Assembly: GCA_022828595.1 (NCBI GenBank) | Contig: JAKGHH010000002.1 | Span: 78,712,383-78,776,382 of the forward strand | Length of the DNA: 64,000 nucleotides | Direction of reading: 5' to 3' | Origin: Nelumbo lutea | Taxonomy: Eukaryota; Streptophyta; Magnoliopsida; Proteales; Nelumbonaceae | Part shown: piece by piece, positions 22,091 through 35,800 of the stretch | Numbering within the stretch: the first letter of the stretch is position 1 | How the letters are laid out: every line of letters starts with the position of its first letter | The notes under the pieces: model-generated | What the model was told of the DNA's origin: nothing | Databases searched by the model: none | The model's input: the letters and a program-made list of their open reading frames with translations, nothing else | Translations under genes and position numbers: made by a program

Positions 22091-23030
22091 GCATATATTC
22101 AAATATTGCCAGCCTTTGACATTTAAAGTGGAAGGGAGGACTTGGTCATGTGGATGCCAAGTTTAATTTATTTTGAAGATTCCAAATGAAGGACTCTCAT
22201 TTGTTGTGCAAATCAAGTTTTTGAGCGAGGTGATATGGGACTTTAAAATATGATTTTAGTGCCCTTGGACTCGGATCAAAGCGGCCTTTATGATGGTGAG
22301 ATTTTATTTGATGATCGGGACAAGGGTCAACCATGTTGGATTCCAATTGGAGGGTTATAGATTGATTAGACTATATGGATAGTGGATTTTAGGTTTGATC
22401 GGATGTTTTGTAAGAGAGCTTCAAGGAGGTTGGTTTAGTTTAGGAATGCGACTAATGTTGAATGTGGTGTGGGTTGGGCCTTGGATTGAAAAAGATTCCA
22501 AATGGAAGATTATGATTATTTATAAATTCGGATATTAAGATAAATGGGTAAATAGTGTTGGACTTGGATGATTTTGGTATTATTGGATACAAATTTGAGG
22601 CTTTGCATATCTACAGGGTTTGATATCAGATTTGATGTAAAATTAAGTTTATGATCAGAAAGATTTGAAATGGATGATAGGATCAATTTTGATTTTGGGT
22701 CTTAGAATTGAGGGATAAGAATGCTGAATTTGGATGGTATTGGTGCAAGTAGATTGAGAACTTTGGATCTACATATCTATGGGTTTGGATTAGGTTAACT
22801 TGGAGGCTTAAATTTTGTAAAATTTCAGAAAGCCCCAAAATTGGTTGAGATGTTGACTGAAGCATTACTTAAATCTCGAGGTACTGTAGAAAAACAAAAT
22901 AATAAAAAATGCATAAAAGGGATATTTACACTAAGGCCATGCCTATACCAAGACCCTTAGCATAAGTGCTAAAGGTCGGTCTAGTACCAGCCCATGGTCA
23001 CCCATAAGTTGTACTTATTCATTTTGGAGA
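22091..23030. other. Unassigned intergenic DNA
   Basis: G/T-rich on the + strand with recurring GATTTTGG- and TTTGGAT-like phrases, perhaps an old LTR. No domain or element ends were recognised. Confidence 0.4.
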
Positions 23031-23038
23031 CTTGGGTT

Positions 23039-23504
23039 TGGGGGTGCAAATGGATCTAGCCCGATCTGAATCCCATAACATTTTTTATGGATTTGAATAA
23101 CCCTATATCAGATTTTTGGATCTTATTGGATTGAATAATAGGATTTGATTGAAAATACATTTATATATTTATAAACATGTTTATTTATAAAAATATATGT
23201 ATATATTAATATATTTATATTGCATTCTTGTAAATTTTTATAAAAATAATTAAAAAAGTACTTAGTTTTTGTTTTTCTTTTTATATAAATTATTACTTTT
23301 TCTTTTAATAATTTATTAACATTGTTCAGAATTTAAATCAGATAGAATCATATTCAGATATCCAGCATCATTAGCGCATTCGGATTCGAATCACCCCTTG
23401 TGAGACCCGACCGGATTTTTGGATTGAATCTTAGATTACGTACTATCGGATCGGTTTCGGATATACTATAGTTCGAAATCCTACCCGGTCCGTTTGCATC
23501 CCAA
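23039..23504. mobile_element. hAT-type MITE (466 bp) just upstream of the host gene
   Basis: Left end TGGGGGTGCAAA and reverse-complemented right end TTGGGATGCAAA. The flanking 8-mers CTTGGGTT (23031-23038) and CCTGGGTT (23505-23512) match at 7 of 8. The inside has repeated GGAT/ATCC-rich phrases also seen in the MITE at 40830. Its right edge is 186 bp from the start codon of the gene at 23691. Confidence 0.75.
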
Positions 23505-23512
23505 CCTGGGTT

Positions 23513-23690
23513 GGCCCAAATTATGAGAATGGTGTAAAGTTGGTACGGCCATACGGGCATTGTAATCGGGTACGGGTATATCCGTAGGCCAATTGGATAT
23601 CCATTGCCACCCGGAAGTCCGGCACCTCATTACTGGCAAGTTTGAACCTTGCAGACTCCGGAGTTCTGATACAGTTGATAACTGATACCG
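23513..23690 (+). promoter_or_regulatory. Promoter-proximal region and leader of the host gene
   Basis: Only 178 bp separate the MITE flank from the ATG. There is a weak TATA-like GGGTATATCC near 23573 and a CCAATT motif near 23589. The transcription start cannot be fixed by eye. Confidence 0.35.
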
Positions 23691-23819
23691 ATGGCATTCA
23701 CGCCACTATTTTGTTTGTCCAGTAACCGCTTTCCTCTTCTCGTCTTCCGTGTTCCGGCCACGCTAATGTCTTTCCCTCTAAGAATCTCCGGAAGGCAGAT
23801 TCCGGCATCTCACCAAGAG
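23691..23819 (+). CDS. Host gene exon 1
   Basis: 43 codons from [14 protein letters not shown], typical transit-peptide composition. Donor GAG|GTAAGT is a near-perfect consensus. Phase 0. Confidence 0.85.
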
Positions 23820-26800
23820 GTAAGTCAATGCCACTTCTAGGTTTTTCGCCCTCTTACTCCACTCGTGTATCTGATTCTGACGAATCTGTTATCTCAGTGT
23901 CTCAAAATGTCTAGGGTTTTCACGCGCTTTTACTTTCTGCATCCGAGAAGTGCTTCAAATAAGCAGTACATACCTCAACGTCTTTGCTCAACCACCGGCA
24001 ATGGCGACGTGAGTTTACTGTTTTCATTGTAAAGTTGCAAATCTTGCTCTGTAGTTTTACTTTCATTGTTAGAAAATTCTTCATTTTCGTTTGCCTGTCA
24101 GTAGTTCAATATTCGTTTCTTTTATAATGGCATATGTTCTTATAAATTAAAAGGGATTTCTGTATGAAGAGTAGCACCTGAAGTCGTTTGCTCCAATCAA
24201 TACTATGGCCTATCATGAGGTGATGGCATACAAGTTACAAAAAGTGAATTATTTTGTTTTTAAATATCTTCTCTTTCTACAATTTCTCTTTTTTTCTGAG
24301 AAGTTAAAGTTGAGGTTTCATCAATCAAAATGCTATCAAGGAAAACCCATTTCATTTTATTTTATTAAAAAATATTATGATTACAATTCAGTGAACTCAT
24401 ATATCGATCAAAAAAAAAAAAAGGCTTTTGCAGCCCATGGATTAATAGCGGAAAACCTTGCATTTTTTTTTGCTTTCAACATAGAATTAATTCAGTAAAA
24501 GATGTCGAATACAACTAGGAGGGGAGGAAATCCATTCCCCTTCAAGACCTGAATGATAACACCAAGCAGCTAATTCATGTGGTAATATATTAAACTGCCT
24601 ACGAATAAAAGAAAATGAAATTGTCCCAATTTCTGAAACTAAAGCATTTGCCACAGCCTATATTTTGCTGTATTTTTGTCTCTGTAATACCATATTTTCA
24701 CATCATTCATTTAAAATAACAAGTAATCTTTCTTCATTGAAGTGCTATGCAGTCAAGACAAAGGTTCTTACATATACAATATATTAGATAGAAACATTTC
24801 TTAAGTTAGGTAAATGGCTTTCTTGCTGACCCCATATGGTTGGGACAAAGCTTATCTGGAACTGCACATGGGCTTCTGCTTTCACGAATCAACCCCTTTG
24901 CAATCAGGTCATCCCCTTCTCTTCACTTCAGCCCTAGAAGTAGGTGGCATATGGTAGGTAGGAAGATTTGGCAAGGTTGCACCTGGTACCAAATCTATAG
25001 CATGCTGCACATTGCGCAATGGAGGTAGACCACTTGATAACTCCCCAATTAACAAGCTCATCAAATTGTTCTAGTAATGGCTGCACTTCCGTAGGGATTT
25101 TTATCAACTCTTCCAGCTGGTTAGCCATTAAACTCCTAACAACCAGCATATATATCACGCCTGACTTCTTGCATTCCTCCTCAATTTACAGGCTGAAAGG
25201 TAACTTGCAACCTTGCTGTCCTTAGAAGGATTTGTAGCTTCCTCCTTCATAGGATGCAAAGTGATCTTCTTCCTCCTTCTGGTTGGTGTAATTATTGGCA
25301 TCCGTAAGATGCACCATTTTGTGATCATATAACCAAGGTCTTCACAAAAGTAAATGACAAACATCCATAGGATCCACATTGCCATGCTTCATCATATATA
25401 TATATATATATTTGATCCGTAACAAATGGCTTTCCATCAATAGAATTATGGATTTGGTACATGAAAGGGGAGATAAACTTTCTTAACTCTCCCATCCAAG
25501 AAGTCCACCCAACAGGTGGGAAAAACAATTACAATTAAGCCTAGAAAATGTTTCATCATCATATTTATCACCAAAAGTAAATCTTACAAGGCAATGTGAA
25601 ATAATGGGAAACTCCATACCTTTTTGGAACCAAGCAACCTTGTAAGGTTGTGGATGTTTCTCCATAGGCAGCTTTATTATTTTATTATTAATTTAATAAC
25701 ATTTTATTATTTTATTAATGTTAAGGTTTGGGGTTTTTTGTCACGAGTTCTTTACTTCTTGACAGACTTTGGAATGGAAATTACATTCCCTAGGGGGGCC
25801 TGGAATGACCATTCCCCCATATGAGGGAATGTCGTTCCACCCAGAATGGGAATCGAAATCCCATTCCTGCCAAACAAACAATTGGAATTGGAACAGGCCA
25901 TTCCGATTCTGGTTCCAGGCACCTATTCCAGGAAACAAATGGACTGTAAATCTATTTATTGTTTAATTTAAGTAAGTTGATCATGTTGATTTCATGTTAA
26001 TTCAGGTTATATGCATGGTTTAGTATAGAATTGAACAAGTTAATCGTGCTAATTTGGATTATGCAGGTCATGTCATGTTATGTGTGTAATAAACAAGCCA
26101 TGTTCATGTTTGAAAATTTGACATGATTAATTAATCGTGTTGTGTTGTATTAACCCCATATATTTGAATACCCCTATCTTGACACAATACGTACACAACA
26201 CGGGAACACGAATTGCCCTAACAGTATGTAAAATAATTTTGGTTAAAAAAACTTGTCTTACCAACATATAAACAGTTTACCATTTACTTTAAGTTTTTAT
26301 TAAGGTTATATTATCAAAAATGAAGTTCCAAGTTGTTATTATTGTAGGCAATCATAGTTGTCAAGCATTGTAGGGTCAAGACTGATTATCCTGACCAATA
26401 ACTGACTTCGTTTTTAGGTCTATATTATAGGACCGCTTAACAATTGGTTTGGGATTGGTCCACCCTGTCCCAAAACAGACTCGAACCATTGGCAGCTATA
26501 AGTTGTAGGATCTGCATATAGAATACTTGCTTTTGTACATTCATTTGCATAGACATGGTGTTGCGAATGGTATTTCTCTAAAGGAGTGAGTCTTGCAGAT
26601 GTCAGCTGACTGCAACTATGGAAACACTACAACAGTTGTTAAATTGAAGCAGCAAAATAACACTAATCTCTAGCTTTTGCAGTGCGTCAAGGTAGTGACT
26701 TATGTCTTTACTCAAGTAGACAATGTAGGATTTTGGGGTTCTTTGTGGCTCTAAAACAAGTCCACCAAGAGAGGGAGGGAAAGAGATCGAATGCTTGAAG

Positions 26801-29800
26801 GCAGATAAGCATATTTGGGCTCCTCACCCTAAGGGTTTGTTTTCATGTGTTTTTTTTTTCTTCAAATATCTTTGTAATTCTTTGCCCTATCCTTTGTTTC
26901 CCTTAGTTGTAGAAGACCCCTGTAATAATTCAGAAAAGAAAAGAAAAGAGAAGAAAAGAAAAGAAGTTTCAGCAGATGGTTGTGGAAGAAGATGAGCGAA
27001 GAAGAGAAGGGAAGAGAGTAGAGAAGAGAGAAGAGAAGAGAGAAGAGGGGAGAGAAGAAAAGAGAGAAGAGAAGAGTTTGATCCCTCTCTCCACCCCCCA
27101 AAGATATCTTTTATTTCTTTAATTCTAATCTGAGTACAATTCCATGAATACCCTTAATAGGGCGGCCGGCACTAAAGAAATAATAAAAAAACAAAACAGT
27201 CCATAACTAAGGTCCACTACTTAAAAGAACATAAGCATAAACATAACTGAAATAAAAGAAAGGAACTAAGGTCCATTCTGCCCATTCTTATTACACCCTT
27301 GAAAGAGCTCTGGTGCAAACCCATTCCCCCTAAATTAAGAGCTTTTTGTTGGGAAATAGTTTATGGGAAGATTAATACTTTGGAAATGCTACAAAAGAGG
27401 AGACCCAATTTATGTCTCTCTCCAAACTGGTGTGTTTTGTGCAGATCTGATAATGAGAGTTGCTTTCACTTACTGATATCTTGTGCCTTTCTTGCAAATA
27501 TTTGGAATTGGTTTTTTTCCTTGTTTGGGTGCAGGTAGTCTTTACCAACAGAGGATAACATGCTGTTTGGTCCTTCTATGTTTACATAATAAAAAAGAGG
27601 GGAACAATAATGTGGAGGTATGTAGAGCAGCCCTGGTTTGGACCATTTGGGAAGAGAGGAATGTCAGAATATTCTCTGAGAAGGAAAAAAGCAAGGAAGA
27701 GATGGGGGATTGTGTGTTGATTAGGGTGATTCACTAGATCAAATCTTTGGACCTGTTTTCAGTTTTTTCCTTGATAATATTTGGAGGAATTGGGAAGTAG
27801 TTGCAAGAAGTTCTTCAAGAAAGGAAAGAGCAAGTGTTGTATGGCTACCTCCACTTGAAGGCTATGTGAAGTTGAATTTTGATGGGAGTAGCAGGGGTAA
27901 TCCAGGACCTGATGGTATAGGAGGGGTTTTGCGAGATATGGAAGGTAAACTGATAAAATTGTTTTCTCCAGTGGGGTTTGGGGACTCTCTGAAGGCAGAA
28001 CTGCTTGCAGCTTTCCAAGGAGTACAAATTGTTAGTGAATTGAATATAGCCCAGTGTGGTGATTGAAGAGGACTAAGAGTTGGTGGTGGGTTGGCTAAAT
28101 GATCCAGTCTGTAATATGGTGCTATAGGGGTGAGAAAATAATTTAAATGGATCATCGAGAATATGAACTTGAGGATACAATGGGTGAGGAAATCAGCAAA
28201 TGGGTTAGCGGATACTCTAGCTAAGCAAGGGGTGGATAGGCTGTCTTTTCTTTGGGCTCACTTATAATGTTTTTGTTTTGGTTATAGAGAGGTAGCATCG
28301 TGTGCCTGTCTAAGGGATGCTTGTAATGGTTATACTTTTCAGCCTTAATAAAATTTAAAGTCATTTATAGAAAAAAGAATGCTTGAGGGAAAAACTCAAG
28401 CAACTGTATTCAAGAGTGATAACTAACGTACAAGTATTTGGACAGCCTTTTATACTGCTAAGCTTGAAAAGGGTTGCAACTTTTGGTGCTAAAACATCAT
28501 ACAAAAATGGCTAAACAACAGGTAGATAAACTTGTGATTGGTAAGTAGGTTTGGTCGGCAGGATCTGCGCTGAGGACAGAAGACCATGATCAATGTTCAC
28601 TGTGCATGCTGGGTTGCTGCCGAAGCTCTCATGCGGCAAGATTGCAAAATGGAGGGATGCGATCTCACAAGCAGGCTCTGGGTAATGTTGTGGTTGTCAC
28701 GAGTTTGAAATCGGTGAGATCAGGGTAGGTGGGACTGGGACCTGTGTTTGCAATCTCAGTAATGCGGGTCAACAGAGCAGCGAGTAGCGATAGGCATGCT
28801 TGTTTGATGGTTCCCGTAGCCTTATGGTGATCTAAAAGCTTCATGTGGTGGGTCCTTCTTCTTCACTGATTCTGGAGTCATGGTCTTGGATCGTGTGGGC
28901 TGCATCACATGGCAACCCCATAAATTGAGTGAAGGGTAGGGCATGGAATTTATACTAAAATTGAAGTTCCCAACATGGAAATGACACCTATTTATGAAGG
29001 CATCATGCAATGTGTGTTTTAGATGCTTTGATGCTGGCATGATGAGTTAACTTACTATCATTTTGGTTTTCTTTGTACCATGCATATATAACATTATAAC
29101 TTATCTTAAATATTTATTTGGGTTGGATCTGTTCTGTTTTACCACTGCATATCTTTCTGCGTATGTATGACCCGGGTTTTTATTTCAAAGTGATTTCTTG
29201 TTTTCTTTTGCTTTTAATTTTCTTAGCTCTAAGAGTTTTTGTCATGGGAGCAATGAATTGATTTATCCATCTTATTATCCACATTAGTTTTCCTAGTTTT
29301 AAATTTATATGCTAACATCTCATGTTTATGTTCCGTCTTTTGTGTCAAGGTCAGACTTTTGATATTTTAGAAGATGGTCATTGTGGCTCTTCTTCTGATC
29401 ATGAGGGTAATATTAGCTTCTACAAGTTTTTCTTCACTGCATAAATAGGACATTGCTGAGTTGCAAGCTTAAGCTAAAATCCAATTGTCATGCTCTATCT
29501 TACTAATATTTACTTATTGTTTCAGATTTTTTACTCAGAACTGACATTCTTACTTTGTTTTCAGGCATGAAGGAGAAAAGCACAAGCCAGAAAGCTAAAA
29601 CCTTTACATCCAATGAGTACTTACTATTTGCCTTACCATGTAATTTTTCCAAACTACAGGCTGCTGAATTTCATTTATAATTTGGTGATGGTGAGTCTAA
29701 TTATTGTCCTTTCAAATGAAGGTAAATTTTGAAACGTAACTATAAGTCTATAACATATTAAGTAGGGTTGATTACTAATAAAGAAATTGTGCTAGAAAAA

Positions 29801-32800
29801 GAAGAAAATAGAATTCTTGGTTTAGGAATAGCTAGATTCATTAATGCAATGGAACTCAAGATCATGAAGAATTGACCTTAGGTGGAAATAAATATTAAGG
29901 TCAGAATGTTTTTGAAGCTGCTATTACTAGCTGACTCCTTGTTGACAGCCAGAGGTTGCTGGGCTAGCTTTGCTTGCCTTTAGCCTAGTTGCCTTCTTTT
30001 TGTTCCTTTTTGCATCTTTGGCATAGAATGTGCAAATGGAATGTTGAGTGGTCTGTGTGTGGTGATCAAGAGTAGAAGACAAAGAAGTAAGGTGAAGAAG
30101 AAGAAGAGGAAAGCAAGGGCTACTGAAAAACCTTGGGCCAGCCGCTTAGGTCTATATCTCTTATAATATTACTGTACAAGTACAAGGACAAAGCTCCTCT
30201 CAGGTAAATATAAGTATACATAAACTCACGACTCTACATTTTATTAACCCCTAAATTAACTACAGGCTACAGGTGGAGGGCCAAACCTCATTTTTCTAAA
30301 ACAATCCTTGGAGGGGAATGTATTACCCAAACCTATTTTCTGTCAAATCTCTCTATGTATGCTTTTATTTAATATACACAATTTGTAATTTCGGAACTCC
30401 CATCCTATCCAAACTGATCAAGTCTCTTGTATCATGTGGTAAGCTTCTCTCTTATATAAACCATCTCTGGCCTTGTTGACCTTGAACTTGGTGGTTTCTT
30501 ATGAAGCCCAATATCTTTTTTTCCCACTCTAAAGCCAAGTTGTGAAACACACCTGCAGTAAATCAGAAAACTATAGAAAAAAGAAAAGAAAGAAAGAAGA
30601 AGAGAAGATTTCAGCAAAAGCTTGTGGAAGAAGAAGAGGAAGGAAGAGAGAAGAGAAGATGTTTTATCCCTTCTCAATCCCCTCAAGATGTCTTTTATTT
30701 CTCAATCTAAAACTGAGTACAATTCCTTAGGTTCCCTTAATAGGGCAGCCAGCACTAAGAACTAATAAAACAAACAAAAAGAGGTCCATGACTAAGGCCC
30801 ATAACTAAAAGAACATAAGCTTAAAACATAACTTAAAAGAAATAAAACCACAAAGGCCCATTCGACCTATTCTCTCTACAGATAAATTGCAAAATTTTGC
30901 CTCTTCCAAATCCTTTACTGTACCCCCAGTCTCTCCTTTGTCATACATTTTCCATATTTAGAACAATCCTGTAAAAAATCAATGGAGCTATCTTAGGTTT
31001 TATAAGTTAAGAAAACCGAATTGTGGTCTCCTGAGAACTGTTGGAAGTTGTAACTTAGGTTTTATCATGGCACATTTATGCTACTTTATAGTTTAATTAA
31101 GAAGTTAAGTTTGATTACACTACAGGTGGGGCTTGATCTTATCCCTAGAAATTCATCCATGTGGAGTCATAGTTGTCAAGGTGTCGCCTAGGCGCCCTTG
31201 GCTGGGCACCTCGCCCAAAAGCCTTGACTTTTAGCAACTAGGCGCCCTTCTAGGCGACTAGGCGCCCACCTAGGCGACAAAAATGACAAGGCGGGCACCT
31301 TTTATAATATCATTTATGTTGCTGTATCTTATTGATGTATGTGTTAATACATTTTATTATATGCTATGTATATATCAATTATACTTTGTTTTAATGTTTT
31401 ACATTGAAATTTAAAAGATCAAAGGGTTTTGAGAAGAGAAAAAGAAAGAAAGAAAGAAAGAAAAGAAAGAGGAAAGAAAGAATAGAATAATAAAGTTATT
31501 TTTTCTATTCTCTCTCTCTCTCTCTAATAAAATAAAACAGAAATTCCATCCTTGTTTTTTTTTCCTATTTTACTTTCCATCTTGAATATTTATCATATAA
31601 AGTTGATAACCATCTTTAGCTGCTAATTGATATGAATATTCTCTATTAAATACTTTATTATAGTAGTATTATTTTTGAAAATAATGAAATTAATATATGT
31701 AAAAGATTTTTATCTTTTAGATGTGATGATTTGCCACATTTTTAGAGGAAATTTAATGTTCTTAATAAAGAGAATTGCTATTTTTTCAATTAACATACAT
31801 GCTGAATGGTATATAAAACTAGGAAACTAGCCAAAAGTCAGATTTTTATATTATAAAATTTTTATCGCCTAGGCGCCCCAGTGTCGCCCAGAATCGCCTA
31901 GACGCCTTGAAAACTATGATGTGGACTTTTTTCCTTTTCATAGTCCTTTTGCATTTCATATGATTCTATGGCTATATTTTTAAAGGTGGAAAGTTCTGTA
32001 GAATAGGGACTTGATTGATGGTATTGGGTTGATCCATTTTCATTTACTTTACATTCAACTTTGAAACTTCACAGTTTTACCAGAATTTTACTTGTAAATA
32101 CAATACTTTTATGTTATTGATAGAAAAATTGCTGGACATAATATCCTTTTGTGATGTCGGGTTAACCTAGATCTTGTAAATTTACCAAGTTATTTTTTTC
32201 TCACTTTTTTGTTCTGTATCATGTTTAATTTTTTTTATTTTATTGTACTATCATTTATGAACCTTCCAAATGTAGTTTGTCAAAACCATTTGCTTTTATT
32301 TATCTCTTTTTCTTTCTTTCCTTTGTTTGAGAACCGGAAGTGAATGGCATCCATGCTTAAATTAACTGATTACTCCTGTTTATTTCATTTTTTTTTATTA
32401 TAAAGGCCATTACCCAATATTCATCCTTGCTATCTGGGGTTTGGGAGTGTGCTGGATATCAACCTAACCTTTATTGTTGACAAAGTAGTTGCTCTTAGAC
32501 TTGGGCTTGCATTCTCATGTTTGTCATCCCATTGTTTTACTATTACACCAAGCATTAACCCCATGTTGGTGTATTATTATTGTTTATTGGTAAAGTAACT
32601 ATGCATTAGAATTACATTGAAAACGGTTTTCTTAGGACACTGAAGAAGCTGAGGAGATATGGCATTGCTGGTATTTTGTCATATGGGCTACTGAATACTG
32701 TTTATTATCTTACGGCATTTCTCTCTGTCTGGTGAGTTGAAATTGATACCTTTATCTTAATAACTTGGTCCATTTCTTTGGCATAACAATTTGATCTTGT

Positions 32801-35800
32801 GGTATTTGACAATGCAAAAGAATCTACTGATTTTAGGTTTTCAGCTATGATGCCCAATTTTGGATACGGATACAGTCATGAATACGGGAAACTGGGAAAA
32901 AACTCTCCATTTCCTAGAATCCAGGACACAGATATGGGTACCATTACCTCATGTAATGTACTTATATAGTGCTTTTGTATCTCCAATGACAGTTCTGAAA
33001 TCTCCTATATCATATGCCCATATTTCGAAGCACCCACTTTGTTCTTCTTACCCATGCCATTATAACCTTGGAATCTCTCTCCACCTATAAATCTTTGATA
33101 TTGGGAGATTTGGCCAGCCTTAGACCCTGCTCCAATGCCTATAATTCTGCTCTCCCCAATCCCCTTTGGACCCGAGTAGATTGCTTGAATGTTTCCTCAA
33201 ATTCCTTCCTAATTTCTGAAAACACCCTTATACCAGATGGCCCCTGGTTCTTCATTAATCAATATTCAGCTCAAGTCTTAATAGTGGGCAGTCACCATAT
33301 CTGATTTTGCTTGGGGTTAGCTGATGAAGAGGAGGCCACAATCAACCAATTTCTACATATATCATCCATCATGAAATGGTGAAAGCATCTAAAGTTTTCA
33401 AACAATGCTTGTCTTCACCAAAATTTTTCCATAAAAACTTCTTTGGTCTACTTCTCTCTGAAACTTCTTGAGTTTCTTTTGTCCCAAATGCACAAAGAGT
33501 GGTAGTTCTGACACATCACATTATTTTGCCTTTGCCTCTTTTTCTAGGAGGCAAGTAAAAGGAGGGTGCAAGAAACTCTGTAGGTCTGAAGGGGGTATTC
33601 ACCTGCATCCAAATAAAGAGAAGAAAAACTTCTAAGTACTGTTAGCAAATTGATAGTTGATTAGTAAATGGAATGACTTTCACCACTTGCCTTGCAGAAA
33701 ATGCAAAATGTGTGGGGAGAAAAGGCAATAGGATTTTCTCCTTAGGAGATTCTCATAGGTATTGAGCTTATCATGCAAGACTACACAGCAAAACCTTCTA
33801 GTTTTAGGAGGGGGGATGGGACCTCTCCAAATGGGGGAAATAGGGCAAGACAAAATGGGAGAGGGGTAAAAAGTTTGGAAGGCAGTCAGGGCAACAATTG
33901 TCTGGACAAATTGGGAAGAATGAAATGAAGGAATATTGAAGGAAAGGTACATGATCCTAGAAGATGTTGTAGACAGCATAAAGACAAAAACAACTCACTT
34001 GGTAAAAGGTTTGGAAGCATTTCAAATGTTGACAGTAGCTGATATCATGATGGCGTGGTTTGAAGTAGCAAGCTCTTCCACTGCGAAAGACAAAGTAATA
34101 ATGGTTTGGAAGTTCCCTCCAATTAAAATCAAACAGAACTTTGGTGGAAGTTCATTGGGAAATATAGGACTGTCAGGTGTTGGAGGTTTATTCAGGGATG
34201 CAATGGGAAAAGTGGTGGCTTTATTCTCTGGGCCAATTTGACTGGATGACTCTGTAAGAGCAGAAGTGTTAGCCTTACTCTAAGGCTTGAAGTTAGCTAA
34301 GCAATGTGGCTTCTAGCATGTGAAAATTGAGGATAATTTAAAATTGGTAATCCCATGGATGAACGACAGCAGTCCAGGTGTATGGATCCATAGACATGTT
34401 AAAGGAATTGGGGCAGCAGTTTTATGGGTAAAGAGAACAGCAAATGGGATGGCTGGTTTGGGCTGTCTAATTTGTAAAGGGGGTAATTATACTTGTAACA
34501 AAAATTCATTGTAATATTTGCTAATTAATCTTAATGAAATGAAATTATGATGAAAAAAATAAGGGTTTTGTGAAAAGCTTCAAAGGAGTTTCATATCAGT
34601 CTAAACAAGAAAAAATAGAGAAAAAATAGAGAGGGGAGAAGAGGGAAGGAGAAGAATTGATGAACATATCGTGGGTCTCAATGTGAGCCCATTACCTTCT
34701 ATAGTTTCTAATAATAGTGATGGAATTACAATTCTGCCCCTAGTAGTGTCAGCATTTATAATAGTCAATCAACAAAATAAAAAATGGCCCAACCCACTAA
34801 TAAAAGGCCCATAACTAATGAAAGATAAAGAACAAACATAATAGCAGCCCAGTAAGAAGTAAAACATGTAGAACATATATATTAATTACACTCAGCTTGT
34901 CAAGAGTAAACTGTAAATATGCCTTAGGAACTCCTTTAGTAAAGATATTTGCCCATTATTGATCTCAGTGTTTTAAAGGCGCAAGGCGCAAAAAATGCGC
35001 AGGGGTCAATTTGCACCTGAGGCGCAAGGCGCAAGGTAAGGCATGTGCCTTTTTGAAGCAAGGGCGCAAAATTATAAAAAAAATGTCAGAAAATTCAAAA
35101 AAATGCCAAAAAATTCAGAAAAAGGTACTAACATAAAGATCTCAACAACAATGCCTTAGACAAACCATGAGCCATGGTACTATACTTTAGCTTAGCATTG
35201 GACCTATCTATCACATTTTGGTTCTTGCTTTTCCAAGACACCATATTTCCCAACAAATGCACAATATCTGAGGCAGATCTTCAATCATCAAGTGGTTCAG
35301 TTTAGTCAGCATCATTGCAAACTTCTATTTTCATGTGATCATGTTGAGTATATAAAATGCCTCTACTAGGACTCCCTTTAGATAAGCAATGATCCTCTCA
35401 ACTGTAGCTAAATGTGTAGTATGAGGGATGGACATGTGTTGTTGGCTCACCGCACTAACTGCATAAGATATGCCAGGTCGTGTCATACATAAGTAAGAAA
35501 TCTTCCAACTAGCCTTTGATACATGGAGCATTCTTCTAGAAGCTCTCCCTTAGTAGCACGTCTTATGTCCTGGGTCAATGGAGAGTATCTATTGGCTTTA
35601 CCCATAATTTCCTTCTATCCCTCAACAAGTCTAGCACATACTTTCTGAGAGATATACCATGCTTGGATTTGGCAGCCTCAATGCTCAAGAAGTATCTAAG
35701 TTCATTGAGATTTTCGATCTCAAACTTTGAGGCTTGGAATTGCTTAAGATGTGTAATACCATGAGCATCACTACTGGTTACTACATAGTTTTCAAGGTGC

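Noticed and set aside
25769..25966. Frames with Trp/Asn/Pro in the GGAATG block
   Set aside because: Both strands are open because of the palindromic repeat; no domain.
26862..27101. Ser/Phe/Leu-rich minus-strand frame
   Set aside because: Translation of the GAAGA-rich block of a copia LTR.
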